Positions 11,280-23,100 of a stretch of DNA of 64,000 nucleotides are shown piece after piece (position 1 is the stretch's first letter; every line of letters begins with the position of its first letter). The DNA comes from Aquatica leii (Eukaryota > Arthropoda > Insecta > Coleoptera > Lampyridae). The stretch is taken from assembly GCA_035610365.1 (NCBI GenBank), contig CM069432.1:186853027-186917026 (forward strand), given 5' to 3'. The position numbers were made by a program, and so were the translations under genes. The notes below the pieces were generated by a model that made no database searches, was not told the origin of the DNA, and was given only the letters and a program-made list of their open reading frames with translations.

Positions 11280-14200
11280 CAAAACAACAATATCAACTAA
11301 TCACAACTTTACTAGATATTTTGACCTGTGTATGCGGGTGGCATAGAATAGAAGAGTACGCGAAACAGACCAGGCTTATACTCAAGGATCAATGCTTATA
11401 CTCAGCAATAATGAAAGTATGCTATTGTCAAAAGGATAGCTGCTGTTAACTTCCTATTTTCATTAGCGGTCCCCCGACGCGACAACCGACGCTTGAATTC
11501 AAATATTACCGGCTACTTAGGTTAAACTTAAAAGGTTTTTTTTTAATTTTTAACATACATTTAAAATGCTTAATTTTAATCTATAAAAAAGTAATCAATT
11601 TATGTTTCTAATTATTGCTACAATCTGTTCTTAATTATGATAGTTGTTTTATAACTTAATATAATAATGTAACAAAATATCATGTACAATTTATTATTTT
11701 TATTTAATTAAAAGTAGACAATAGAAATAAAATTCTAATAACTTTGGTACCTACTTCGAAATTTTTTGTATTAACGACGTGCGTTTTTATTTACGCCGTA
11801 ACAGTTAAAAATTTACACTTATACGTGCCGTATGTATTAAACTTTTAATATACTGTACAAAATAAAAATCAGTTTATACTAAAGTAAACATTGATGAAAA
11901 CTGATACGAAAAATTAACTAACTGTGTATATAACGTATTTAATGTAGGTAATTTAAAGCAAGCAAAATACAGTTTTATCGAAAATATAATATATCAGTTA
12001 TCAATAACACAAAAATATTGATCATTAGCAGAAATTTATTTTAAATAATTTATCAATTCGGAAAACTCTAAAATTGTTAATTGTTAATTTTGACGTTTAT
12101 AAAAAAATGCCGTAAAATTATTTCACAATTATGCGTGTGTAGGAAGTAAAATCTATCGGTTCCTAATTATGAAATCCATAGTAAAGGTAAGAAATAATCA
12201 ACTCCCTAATTTAAATTAATAGTTATATATGATTTGAATATTACTGTAATGATTGTGAAGAAAACTATTTGCATTTAGTACTTTATTCTGTCAAGATTTA
12301 ATAAGTCTTAACTCTGTACGTTATTTAATTTTGAAAATGTATGCTTACTATACTACTAAACAAAATTAAAATCAAATAAATTTACTAACAATTCCATTAT
12401 TTTATTTTTGGTGCAATTTAAATGTAATATATTATTACTGAACCAAAGTTAAATTTCTACTTTTATAATTATAAAAATGTATTACATATTTTTTTATAGA
12501 TGTTATAACAAATTTTTAGTAGATACACAAATGTATGGTTACTGTAGTTTTTTAGAGTCTCATTGTATCAATTCACAAATAAATAAATAAAGGATATAAC
12601 CCAGCAGTTCTCGATTTAAAATAACTTTAGTTACCTGAATATTTCAAAACTAATCCTTGTTAATTCTAAATACCCTTTATGCATCAGCTGTGTTTTGTTA
12701 ACGCACTTGTTCGGTTTCAGTAAAATGGTCAAACAAAGTTTAGGAAGAGTTCGAGCTGCTTTATGCTTCTAATCCCTAGGGTTTGTAAAACAAAAATCCA
12801 TAGCAACACGCTATTTATTATCCAGATATTGAAATCAAAAACAGTGCCTTACAAACACACAAATGAACAGTAACTGTTATAAATTATTAGCAAAGTCATA
12901 CATTTTAAGGTACATATATCATATAGTATACCAGTCTTCAATTTATATTTACTATTGGATTTTGCACATTTTCAGTTTTGTTTTGTACGCCACTGCATAA
13001 TACAATTTCTAGTCGAACTTTGAAACAGGATAAATTATTTTAGTCGTTAACCTAAATAAGTGAAAATATGAGGAAATTAGGTATACTAAATTAACAGAAA
13101 ATACGATTCACGTTCATTAAACTCGCCGTTTCTGAAATAAAGCATTTTTTAAAAATTTAATTAAAAGGTATTAAAATTTGAAACAACCAGACACTTTTTC
13201 AAATTTATGTTTTGACTTAAACTTAAAATAAATTTAATCTTAAAAATGTTAATGTATTTGCCTAATCTGTCTAATTCTTAAAACTTTTATTATTTAGGTA
13301 ATGCTATGTTATTAAATAATATATAAAATAACTACAAAAAACTAATAACATAATCAATAAATATACCAAAAGCAACATAACTTTAGATGTAAACAATTTA
13401 TATGTTTTTCTTTATTTATATTACGCATTCGTTTAATACAATTTTATATTAACACTATTAAATAATTATGTAAATACTATGCATGTAATTAATTGCTTAA
13501 TTTACCTTGGAATAAAACAATTAGTAAAGTATAGAAATACAAAATTGATGGACAGGTTAATTTTAAATGAATTTTACTTCTAAAAATTTTATGTTTACAA
13601 AAATTAATAGTTTCTGATCCTTTATGCGGATTTTTATTATTGCTCTTTAGCAATAAATAACAAGTGCGGTGGTTTATCTACCGCACAAAACTATTAAATT
13701 AAGTATCACAGAGAGAGAAAAATGCAATTATGCTTGTTGTTATATGCAACAGTAGAAAACATGGTTTTAAGATAAAATATGCTCGAGATAAACAAATGTT
13801 TTACCATCAAGAATTTAAATAAAAAGTGGCAATGAAAAAAAATTTAGAACTGTTTTAACTTTATGCTACAATTTTCAAGCATTTTATGTACAAAATGTGC
13901 ATATACTTTTGGTATAAAATTACATTTAATAAACCACATCTAATCGCAAACACGAAGATAACTGTCAACCAAAAAAATATCAAAAGGTGGTTAAAAAAAT
14001 ACATACAATAAAAACAGTTAATAAAGTTTGTAGTGTTCCAAACTCTACTAATTAATTGCTAGCAATAATTCCTGTGATTATATATATTTACCCTATTTTA
14101 GAATTTTACAAAAAAACATAGAAATAGACTAATAACATATTTTTTATTGAATCTACTGATGCACCAGTTTTTCTTAATGGTATTAATTTTATTAAGAAGT

Positions 14201-14280
14201 TAGTTATTTTAATCTTATAACATTTTAACTTTAAGATGATCTTTTCACACATTCTTGTTGTATAGGCTATGTTAAATTAA
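11280..14280. other. 3-kb AT-rich region without genes
   Basis: Only short open frames and no similarity I recognise. A small hairpin (GTGCGGT at 13664-13670, ACCGCAC at 13680-13686) stands out by its GC content. Confidence 0.45.
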
Positions 14281-14379
14281 TAAAATAGGTGTTCAGGAGA
14301 GGTTTGAGTACAGACCGCCATGTTGAGCTGGGGAAATTCATTTTGTATCCCAAGAAGCATTTTGAGAGATAGAATGAAA

Positions 14380-15500
14380 ACGAGAAACATTAGCAAAAAT
14401 GTTTTACAGATTAACCCTTATAGAACTTAGACGTTTAGCATACGAAGTTCAATACTGCCAATCAACTTGCAGAGCTCAACCGGTTAAAGGATTTTCTATA
14501 GATAAATCCACAACTTGATTTACAAAAACCCAAATCAACCAGCTTGAGCAGAATAATTGCAACAGAATTTTGTGACAATTTAGAAACTGTAATAAGCAAA
14601 TTCAGCTTTCCATCGCCATAAACTTTTAATGTCGACGAAACAGGCATCACAACGGTACAAAAACCAGGAAACATTCTAGGACGTAAAGGCCAGAAACTGG
14701 TGGGATCTGCCACGAGTTGGGAGCGAGGAAAAAATATAACAGTGTGCTGTGCAATTAATGCTGCAGAAACTTTCGTTCCTCCTTTATTTACATATCCTCG
14801 TAAACAAATGACACCTTTGTTAGAGAAATGTGAACCAGAAGGTGCAGTTTATAGATGTACTGATAACGGGTGGATAAATGAGAAAATCTTCTTTTATTGA
14901 CTTCACCATTTTTGCCAATTCACAAAACTTCAAGCAAAAGATCTTGTGCTTTTAATACTAGACACTCACTGCAGACACACTTTGTTAAAAATATCTGAAT
15001 TCTGTAAGACAAACTAATCACTGTAGTTTCAATTCTACCCTACACTTCATATAGACTCCAACTTTTGGATATATCGTTTTATAGCTCATAGAAATCAACT
15101 TTGAATAGAGAAACCCATTTATTTATGAAAACAAACATTTACCAAAAAATTACACCCTACGCCATAGCATCCATATTCAATAAGGCTTACATGAGTGGTC
15201 ACGATGAACAAAGGTGTATCCGGACTTAGGTCGTCGGGAATATATCATTTGGCCCATTACAGGTTTAGTGAGGATACATTTGCACTAACTCTTAACCAGC
15301 ATCAGCAACCTGGGTTGACAATAACAGAACCTAGTCTATACTATGACCCAGGTGCTGATGAAAATATCTGCATTATCTGCAGTGAATTTGGAAAAGCAAA
15401 TGAGTTATGGTTTAGATGTGTCTCTTGTTTCAAGAGGGCACATACAGCTTGCAGTGGAAGGGAGACGGGAAAAATGTATATTTGTGTTTATTGTCAGTAA
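14380..15500 (+). pseudogene. pogo/Tigger-type transposase with C-terminal zinc finger, broken
   Basis: DDE_1 family transposase. NVDETGI (about 14630) carries the first catalytic Asp. [21 protein letters not shown] and the [10 protein letters not shown] block (14670-14810) are typical of insect pogo/Tigger proteins, followed by [15 protein letters not shown] and a stop at 14900. A second-Asp block and the LPPHTTH-type block are badly decayed (14900-15190). The frame resumes at 15195-15500 with SSGIYHLAHYRFSEDTF and a Cys-rich tail (C-x2-C ... C-x2-C-x4-H-x2-C ... C-x2-C), a PHD-like finger that terminates many insect members. The tail is intact; the catalytic region is not. Confidence 0.8.
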
Positions 15501-15721
15501 TCATATTGTTCTTCACCATGTTACCTTAAATATTATTCCATAAACCTTATGATTAAATTATTTTCATTACTCATCTTACTGGCAGGATTACTCCTCATGG
15601 GCGAGATAATTCCGCCACTCGTGCTTTTTTTAAACATTTTTTGGTTTACAAGTTGATTACCTAACTTTTGATAAGTTCTTAGTTAATTTCGGTTGCTTGT
15701 TTGAGTTTTTCGATTTCTCTC

Positions 15722-15766
15722 ACGTCCTGATAAAGCCCCTTACAAATGTGGGCTACACGTTTGCAA
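15722..15766 (+). ncRNA. Degenerate hammerhead ribozyme, PLE type
   Basis: Core-like CTGATAA then a stem II of GCCC/GGGC around a loop, then TACACGTTTGC where the intact PLE pattern has GAAACGTTTGC. Changes at G8, G12 and A14 positions should abolish cleavage. It implies an old PLE terminal repeat here; no PLE coding sequence adjoins it. Confidence 0.45.
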
Positions 15767-16112
15767 CTTCGGTTAAAAAAATGACACGGTCCAAACCCGG
15801 AAGACGTTCTCATCTTAGTATAGACTCCGGCCGTGGAAACCTTCGCTATTACAGTGTTTTTAAACGCTTAGTTTGTATTTGTTTGTATTCAGGTAACTAA
15901 AAAAACATTACAATAAAACGCTAAATTATATGTATTTAGATTACAAATTGTTCAATGATGGATTATCCTGGTGTTTGCTGTCTACCAAAAAAAAACGTTC
16001 AGCGAAACTATACCGGTTAATTGATGATAAGAAACGTGTTTTGAATATTTTTAGGGCTTATTTTGGAGAGAATCCAAATAACCCTACAATTCAGAACGTC
16101 GAATTTACTTAT

Positions 16113-16261
16113 TTACTTATTTGACCAGTTAATTGTAGTACGTACTTACTATAATAAATTGCAGTGAATTGCAGAAGTGCACATTTAGTGCACAAAACGT
16201 CGCCAGAAAGAAAAACTGAGTAGTTTTTTATGCCCCTACTTGAACAAAGAATTCAAATTTG
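16113..16261 (+). repeat. Solo PLE terminal-repeat fragment with decayed hammerhead
   Basis: Closely matches the reverse complement of 49868-50010, the terminal repeat of the PLE at 50 kb. The hammerhead at 16160-16204 keeps stem II (two GTGCAC arms around ATTTA) and ACGTC, but the CTGATGA core has become TTGCAGA and GAAAC has become AAAAC. No PLE coding sequence remains beside it. Confidence 0.8.
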
Positions 16262-16571
16262 TTAATTAAAGTTATTAATTATCATATCATACGTCGTTTG
16301 TTGAAGCGGAGGCGGTACATTCACGAATCCATAACATTTCATAGCTCCACGCAAACCAATTCCCAATAAACGCATATTAAAAAACATTGTGTATTTATTT
16401 TGTAAGCTGTGTTGATGTACAGGCACGAAGGAACGAAAGTCGGTTTGCACGATGAACACAAAATTACAACTTTACGGAGTCTTTAAATGCTTTCTATAGA
16501 GAATCAAACGTTACTATCACACTTTTTGCATTTTACACATTCCGATAAGGCACAATTAGAAAATTCAAAAT

Positions 16572-16583
16572 TCGATACCTGAT
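16572..16583 (+). repeat. 12-bp target site duplication, left
   Basis: TCGATACCTGAT, identical to 17959-17970, brackets the PLE insertion at 16584-17958. Confidence 0.88.
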
Positions 16584-16650
16584 TAAACTAAGATTGTTAA
16601 ACCTTTTATTTTGTAGGAGTGGCTATAAAAACTACTTTATAAGTTTTCTT

Positions 16651-16696
16651 GGGGCGACGTGTCGCGGAGCGGTTGTGTCCACTTCTTCAGGCCAAC
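16651..16696 (-). ncRNA. Hammerhead ribozyme in left PLE arm, core mutated
   Basis: Minus-strand motif CTGAAGA, stem II, then GACACGTC where the right arm has GAAACGTC. The A-to-C change hits an invariant core position (A13), and stem II has diverged, so cleavage is not expected. Confidence 0.75.
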
Positions 16697-16961
16697 TAAA
16701 TTTATTAAAAAGACAACACCATAAGTAAAAAGGCAGTTACAATTCGGTGAGAACTACAAATGTATCTTCTACTTATTATAAATGCTGTTTGATAATTATA
16801 GATGATTACTTACGGAAAACAAATACACAGTAGAATGGTCCGCAAACAACGTCATTAATACAAAATTAATAAATAACAAAAAACAATTAATGTAAAAATA
16901 CACGAAAACCAGTACGAACTAAATCACTAACAAACAATTTTATGGTCGTGTGATATAAAAT

Positions 16962-17540
16962 ATGAGAAATGAAAAGATAACCCAAAACCTGATTAATAGA
17001 ATTTTGTTTCCCACTAACACCAGCAACGGTACACCACCACCATCTATTGAAAATAATTGTATATGTAAATTTTTTAAAATCATTAACGTTCCTGGTCGTA
17101 CTAAGAAGCTGATTCCTATTTTAACAACATCGGATCTTAAAATAACAACTTATAATAACAATAGTATTTACAACATCATTTATTCCAACATTAAAGATAA
17201 GACCAAGTTATTAGACAAACATAATGTATATAAAATCGATTGTGTGGATTGTAATAAATGTTATATTGGTCAAACGAAACAAAAAACTATTAACAGAATT
17301 AAGAACCACCAATATTGTAAAAATAAAAAGGCAAAATCAGCTCTTGCTCTCCACCATATTAATATACAGCATAATTTTGATTTTAGTAATCCTTCAATAC
17401 TAGATGTGGAACCCAAATTGTATAAAAGATTAGTTGCAGAAATGATATTTATTACACAACATAAGAATAATGTTAATTTCAACACTGATACTAACAACCT
17501 TAGTACAGTTTATAATAACCTTATCTCAAAAATTTCCTAG
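16962..17540 (+). CDS. PLE C-terminal linker and GIY-YIG endonuclease (truncated protein)
   Basis: Open frame of 192 codons; the ATG lies inside the inverted-repeat arm, so it is the first available start, not the native one. Residues 1-60 are the PLE linker (IINVPGRTKKLIPIL). Residues 85-135 form the GIY-YIG nuclease core: VYKIDCVDCNKCYIGQTKQ followed by the catalytic-side Arg in NRIKNHQ. The FSNPSILDVEPKLYKRLVAEMIFI block follows. In PLEs this nuclease nicks target DNA for priming. With the reverse transcriptase absent it cannot act alone, but the frame has no stop, which suggests a fairly recent insertion. Confidence 0.85.
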   Translation: MRNEKITQNLINRILFPTNTSNGTPPPSIENNCICKFFKIINVPGRTKKLIPILTTSDLKITTYNNNSIYNIIYSNIKDKTKLLDKHNVYKIDCVDCNKCYIGQTKQKTINRIKNHQYCKNKKAKSALALHHINIQHNFDFSNPSILDVEPKLYKRLVAEMIFITQHKNNVNFNTDTNNLSTVYNNLISKIS

Positions 17541-17847
17541 ACCTTGGGTATGTTTTGGGTTATCTTTTCATTGCTCATATTTTATATCACACGACCATAA
17601 AATTTTTTTTTTAGTGATTTAGTTTGTAGTGGTTTTCGTGTATTTTTACATTAATTGTTTTTTGTTATTTATTAATTTTGTATTAATGAAGTTGTTTGCG
17701 GACCATTCTACTGTGTATTTGTTTTCCGTAAGTAATCATCTATAATTATCAAACAGCATTTATAATAAGTAGAAGATAAATTTGTAGTTCTCGCCGAATT
17801 GTAACTGCATTTTTACTTATGTTGTTTTCTTCTTAATAAATTCAGTT

Positions 17848-17888
17848 GGCCTGAAGAAGTGGACACAACTGTTTCACGAAACGTCGCC
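17848..17888 (+). ncRNA. Hammerhead ribozyme in right PLE arm, core intact
   Basis: CTGAAGA (17851-17857), an extra A, stem II GTGG/TCAC (17859-17862 with 17874-17877), GAA (17878-17880), self-complementary ACGT as helix III, and C at the cleavage site (GUC). Stem I is GGC/GCC. A helix III this short without a loop implies activity mainly as a dimer, as described for PLE hammerheads. The extra A before stem II occurs in every PLE copy here. Confidence 0.85.
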
Positions 17889-17958
17889 CTAAGAAAACTT
17901 ATAAAGTAGTTTTTATAGCCATTCCTACAAAATAAAGGGTTTACCAATCTTAGTTTAA

Positions 17959-17970
17959 TCGATACCTGAT
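17959..17970 (+). repeat. 12-bp target site duplication, right
   Basis: Identical to 16572-16583; confirms the ends of the PLE insertion. Confidence 0.88.
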
Positions 17971-18399
17971 GTTTGGCACTGGAACTAATATTCTCGTCGG
18001 AAAGTTTTTGAACAAAATATTGATTTTTGAGCGGTATTTTCTTCTTGCTTCGATCTTTGATAAAAGACCCAGATTAATGAGCTTTTCAAGAATTATTATT
18101 TTTTATATCCATTTTTCTCTGAATATTTTTTGGCAAACAAAAATTGACTGTAACGCACAGTTGCACGAACGCTATTGACAAAACGTGTGTATTTCTGGCA
18201 ACGAATAACAAACATAAAACTCCCAAAAATACAATAGAGTCACAAAATAGAACTAGCCACGCTCGGCTGGGCGCCGCAAAACACGTTTGACTTTCTTGGC
18301 TGTAACTGTCTAATTTATTGAAATATTAACTTGGTGTTTTCACCAGATATTCTGGAGACCTCAAACTTCAAAAAAATGCAAAAATAATCGATTTTTTTA

Positions 18400-19260
18400 C
18401 TATCTAGGTGTATATCTCTCCTTAAGATTAGCGGTAAAGAAATTCCTTTTCATTCGTCAAAGAAGGCAGCAGTCTTATTAAGTGAAAACGTGACTCTGTC
18501 TAGAAGAACTAAAAATGCGCTGATTGCACGTCTGGATGGAAAAACAAGATTCGTATGTCAAATTGTAAGATGCGCGATTCTAGTGAAGTACCCACAACAT
18601 ATATTAGACATTATTATTTTTAAGTGCCTAAGCCTCAATCAAGATCAAATGCCTAAAATTAAAGCGTGGATCCAGCAGTATCAGAATGTGTTTGCGTTGG
18701 AGAGTAGTTCGGTAAAAAGAACTCACGTGCGAAACCACAAAATTAAAACCAGAGACGCTCGGTCGATACAACAAAATCCACTTCGATTTCCTTTGGAAAA
18801 AAAAGGATCCAAACAAATAATTACGGATATGAAATAAAAAAGAAAGATGAATAAACGAGGTTTTGCGGAGACTACAAGCAGCTTAACAATGATTAGCAAA
18901 AAAGACAATTACCCTTTACCAAAAATTGACAATACTTTAGACACCCTGTCAGAATTCTAGTGGTTTTCCACATCGGATTTTAAAAGTGGTTATTGGCAGG
19001 TAGAATTGGAAGTACTGTGAAAAAACAACATTTATGATTAGAATTAGTTTGTGGTAGTTCATTATTATGCCATTCGGCTTGTGTAACGTTTTTACAAGGT
19101 TCGAGCGTTTGATGGAAACCATTTTTCGAAAAATGTCTTAAAAAACCTAGACAAAGCAATTGGAAAGTCGTTTGAAGTACATTTGAACAATCTGAAGAAA
19201 GTATTCTAACGACTACGTAGAGCAAATCTAAAAGTAAGACCAAAGAAGAATTACGTGTAA
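18400..19260 (+). pseudogene. Ty3/gypsy reverse transcriptase fragment
   Basis: An open frame (18490-18837) carries the pre-RT region: IQQYQNVFALESSSVKRTHVRNHKI then ARSIQQNPLRFPLEKK, the usual approach to the gypsy RT. Degenerate RT motifs follow: KKDNYPLPKIDNTLDTLSE (about 18898-18955), FSTSDFKSGYWQVELE (18967-19015), a decayed MPFGLCN block (19068-19090), and EVHLNNLKKVF.RLRRANLKV (19175-19235). The YLDD region is missing. No LTRs, RNase H or integrase are seen nearby. Unlike the gypsy at 27.8-33.4 kb it lies on the plus strand and belongs to a different lineage. Confidence 0.8.
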
Positions 19261-19666
19261 ATAGTTAGTTTTAAATAAATTAGTTTTTAAATTTGGTTGC
19301 AATATTTTAAGTTTTTTTTGGTAAACTTATTTTTAAACCCAGTATAGTATCATTGACTCATTTTTTTAAAGTTTTGTGCGAATTATGCAAATAGGTTTCA
19401 AACATCTAGATTATCGGCCAGCTTTGATTTTTGTATTGGTTTAAACTTTTTAAATAAACAAAGCATTTCTATTTTATATTGTGTGTTCTTATTAAACATT
19501 TTAACCGTTGTTGTTTACTACCTATTAAAATAGTAATTTATGAAACAACGATCAAAAGTAAAACATATCATAATGAACGTTAATGCGGCGCGTCGCATAA
19601 ACACCAAAAACTAATAAAACACAAAAATGTTAATAATTAAAATGCTTAAAAATAGCAAGAGACATG

Positions 19667-19702
19667 AAACGTTCGACACTTGTCAAATGTTTGTCGAACA
19701 TT
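19667..19702. repeat. Small hairpin
   Basis: GTTCGACA and its near-complement TTGTCGAAC face each other around a short loop, 70 bp before the decayed hammerhead. Possibly part of a PLE terminal repeat. Confidence 0.4.
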
Positions 19703-19773
19703 TGTTTGTTAAAAAGTTTATTAACGGAAGTTGCTCATGTTCGTGGTCTATTGGATTGTTCTACTATAACCTA

Positions 19774-19817
19774 TTTGTTGGCCTGAAGAAGTACTTACTT
19801 GCAGCACAATACGTTGG
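19774..19817 (+). ncRNA. Decayed PLE hammerhead
   Basis: Starts TTGGCCTGAAGAAGT exactly like the intact copy at 17846, but the second half reads CACAATACGTTG instead of CACGAAACGTCG and stem II is lost. A relic of a PLE terminal repeat. Confidence 0.5.
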
Positions 19818-19832
19818 TTTTGTCCCTCCTAA

Positions 19833-20176
19833 GTCCCGTTTCACATGAAGCGTACGGTACGCGCTACGCTTAGAAATAGGTTTACACTGCACCAACACTG
19901 CACGAGATACAAGGTTTCACATAGGCGCGTTTTTCAAACGCAACACGCGTGCGTTAACTTTTACGTCGAGGGCACACGCTCGGCCCTCGCGCTCCGCGTA
20001 TCTACGCGGCGTGTGATGGCATAGCATCTATACATTCATTTCACATGCAAATTCAAGTTTGCCATGTGTACCCTTTTTCACTTCGGTTTTTAGTTTCCAC
20101 GACGATGGAAGGTATGACATGACTATGTTTATGTATATTCTTTCAAATTTATTTTATTACTACTTCATGTGAAAGG
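19833..20176. mobile_element. CpG-rich inverted-repeat element (MITE-like)
   Basis: TTTCACATGAAG near 19838 and its reverse complement near 20163 bracket about 340 bp that are strikingly CpG-rich against an AT-rich background. TTTCACAT recurs twice inside (near 19914 and 20039). No coding capacity. A miniature inverted-repeat transposon fits best; the target duplication is unclear and the superfamily unknown. Confidence 0.5.
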
Positions 20177-23100
20177 ATTTGAACGGTTTACGCTCGTAGC
20201 GCGTATTCTACTAAGCAAAGAATTAAAATTAGTTACAGTTAACATCTCAAGTTTGTATATTATGTATCTAAAAGTAAGAAATATAAGACAAAAGACATAG
20301 ATGTGTTTAATTCTCAACAGTGACTACAAGTAATAAAACTTGTCAAAAAATTAAGTATAAAAGTTAAACTATGGAAAAATTGTGATTTAAACTAATTTAA
20401 AATAAGTAATTTATTGTAAACCAAATAGCAGGCATCACTCCCACAAGACGCAATCAGTCGACTAAGTTTCGTGTTATAAAAGCTGCAACGCCAATTTATT
20501 TATCAAATGATATCTCTTTTTTCCTCGTTATCGAATAGAAAAAAAAATTTAAACGCTATTTAATGTTTTATTTTATTATTATATTTATATTATTTATCAT
20601 TATATATTTAGTTTCCTGAAAATCGGTATGTCCAAACAATAAGAAAAATGTTTTTTTTTGTTAAAAACATACTAAGATTAGAACGTCTTCCGCAATTACA
20701 ATTAAATAATGTCAATAACTAACAGAAACAACAATATAAACGTTAAAAACTAAAAGTTATTTTTTTACGATTTTTAAATATATGTTATAGTATTTTGTTT
20801 AAGCTCTTACATTTTTAGTCGAGACATTTCATAGCAATAAAAAAAATTGAAAAAATTTCATTCAAAGTAAACATTAAAAATACAAGAAAATGACATTCAA
20901 ATTTTCCTTAACGCGTTTTGTTAACAATTTTCATCCAATATATATTCGTTTCATTTAAATTGTTTTAGTTGTTTGTTGATTTTAAGAATAAACATGTTAT
21001 TTAATTTGCAGATGTGGTTCTGTTTTAAGCGTGGTCTAAAACAATATACGTAACACGACAAAAAGTATTTCAATTTCCAATTAAAATTTTATGTCATAAT
21101 TTTATAATGTAAGTAGTAAATCAATTTCAATGTTTACTAAGGGAGTAATAAGAGTACAATGATTCGTACACCCAGTTTTACTTTTTAAAGCAAAGTTTGT
21201 TTTAGATTTTCGGCTTTAAACAGAATGTTACTGTTATATTAAATGTTTAATTACCAAAGTCATTTTTACACAGCATTATTAGGTAACTTGTTACTCATAA
21301 TAACTTGTACTACTATTATATAAACATATAATATAATTTTTTGCATGCATTGTTTTATAAGAAAAATATTTATTTTGCCTAAATGTGATGCAAAAAAACG
21401 TGCTTATTATAAATAAATAAAATGTAAGTAAAATATTTTTAAAAACAATCAAAAAACAACAAAATAACTACGTAATAATAGCTCATCAGTAATGCATGAA
21501 AACCGCAACCGCAAAATAAAAATTGAAATAAAAAAATTAATACAAATATTTGTGGAACTAAAACAAAATTAAAAAAAGTTGGTTCTTAGAAATCAATCTA
21601 AACCAAACCAAAATAACCACAGAATAAGATACCAAAATAAAAGTAAATAGAAATTAAACTAAAGAAGTATAAAATATATGTATGTAAAACATACACTTAG
21701 AAACCAATTAAAAATTAACAAAAATATTCGTTTAAAGTCACATGTAAAGTTGAGTATTACAAAATAAAAAACTAAGCTCAACTCCCAACTAATAATATAA
21801 TAATATTATTTTTACTACTGGTTATACTTTAAAAAAATACTACAAATCTGAATTTTCATACTTAGGTATCAAAATTACTTAAAATTAAAAGATAAAAAAT
21901 CTATAAAAGTGCACTATATTACGAAAAAATGTTTAATAAACTTAAAAATTCAAACAATTTTTTAATATAAAAAATGAAGTTTATATGCGCTAAAAACAAA
22001 TTCAAATATTGACAATTTTATATTAAAACGAACAATTTTGACATTTTTCTATAAGTTATATCTTATATAAAGTATAAAAATTATACTATAGAAAGAATCC
22101 GGTTTAATCGATATAACTTTTGGTTACTATTATACGAACACGTTTATAAAATTCTTCGAATATATATATAAAAGAATGTTATATATCACTTACTGTAGTT
22201 TTTGTTTATTATTATTTGCGTTTTGTGTATATATTTTAACTGAACTTTAAAAATCAGACAAATCACATTTGTAACGTGTCTTAAACAACTGACAATGCAA
22301 GTAACTCTTAAAATGTTAATAAACACATTTCTTTATGTAACTTTATTTAATGATTCTAATTTAAATTATATGATAAGATATTAAATATCAGTGTTTCAAA
22401 ATTTTAGACAGCTGAAGTTTTCCCTTTAATCAACTTTGATGTAAAACAGATTTAATGTATACTGTTATATTCCTATACTTATAACTATTACTATTACAAT
22501 AAGTTTGCAAGTTGCAACTTGTTCGTTCCAAATGTACTTGTCGTTTTTGTACTTATTCTTAGAATTATACGGTACCTGAAAAGGTATAAAACGAGTTGCG
22601 ACAAAATTAGAAAGATAGTTAAGTTAAGATATTTGTTTTGTTTGGTATAGATCCATGTAAATATTGTAAAATAAATTCATCATACTTCTTCAAGTGTTAT
22701 TTGATACAGTACACAAATTAAATTTATTCGAACCTAGTTACGTGTTTGTGAGGTGCGTAACAATACTTAAGTTAACTCAGTTTGAATTTAAACTAAATAT
22801 TGTCGTCTTCTGATAAATGCAAAAGATCAGTTTGAACATGCAGACAATTACGTTAGAGCTAAAATGCAATACTAACAAAACTGTTTTTATAACTCTAAAA
22901 CCGACATAACACGTTTTCTCATCTGTAACAGATCAGACAGATCAGTAAGCAGACAGCTTTACATAAAATTTAAAAGCAAAATGGTTCAGTAGTAACAAAC
23001 ACAACTCGTTTAAAATTTAATCTCGTTCGTATAAACGTAGCATGCATTCCCGTTAAACTAAGAAATAGAAATAAAAAAAATTATAAAAAGCATTCTTGCA

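Larger units (their letters stand above)
16584..17958 (+). mobile_element. Penelope-like element with inverted terminal repeats
   Basis: A 1,375-bp insertion bounded by a perfect 12-bp duplication. Its arms, 16584-16988 and 17552-17958, are about 405-bp inverted repeats of the PLE terminal repeat (pLTR), each with a hammerhead. The centre codes only the C-terminal linker and GIY-YIG endonuclease; the reverse transcriptase is missing, so it is a 5'-truncated copy joined to an inverted pLTR. PLEs are known for such direct or inverted partial-tandem pLTR arrangements. Non-autonomous. Confidence 0.9.

Noticed and set aside
22505..22720. Promoter or solo LTR with TATAAAA and AATAAA
   Set aside because: Such motifs are expected by chance in this AT-rich DNA; no paired ends.
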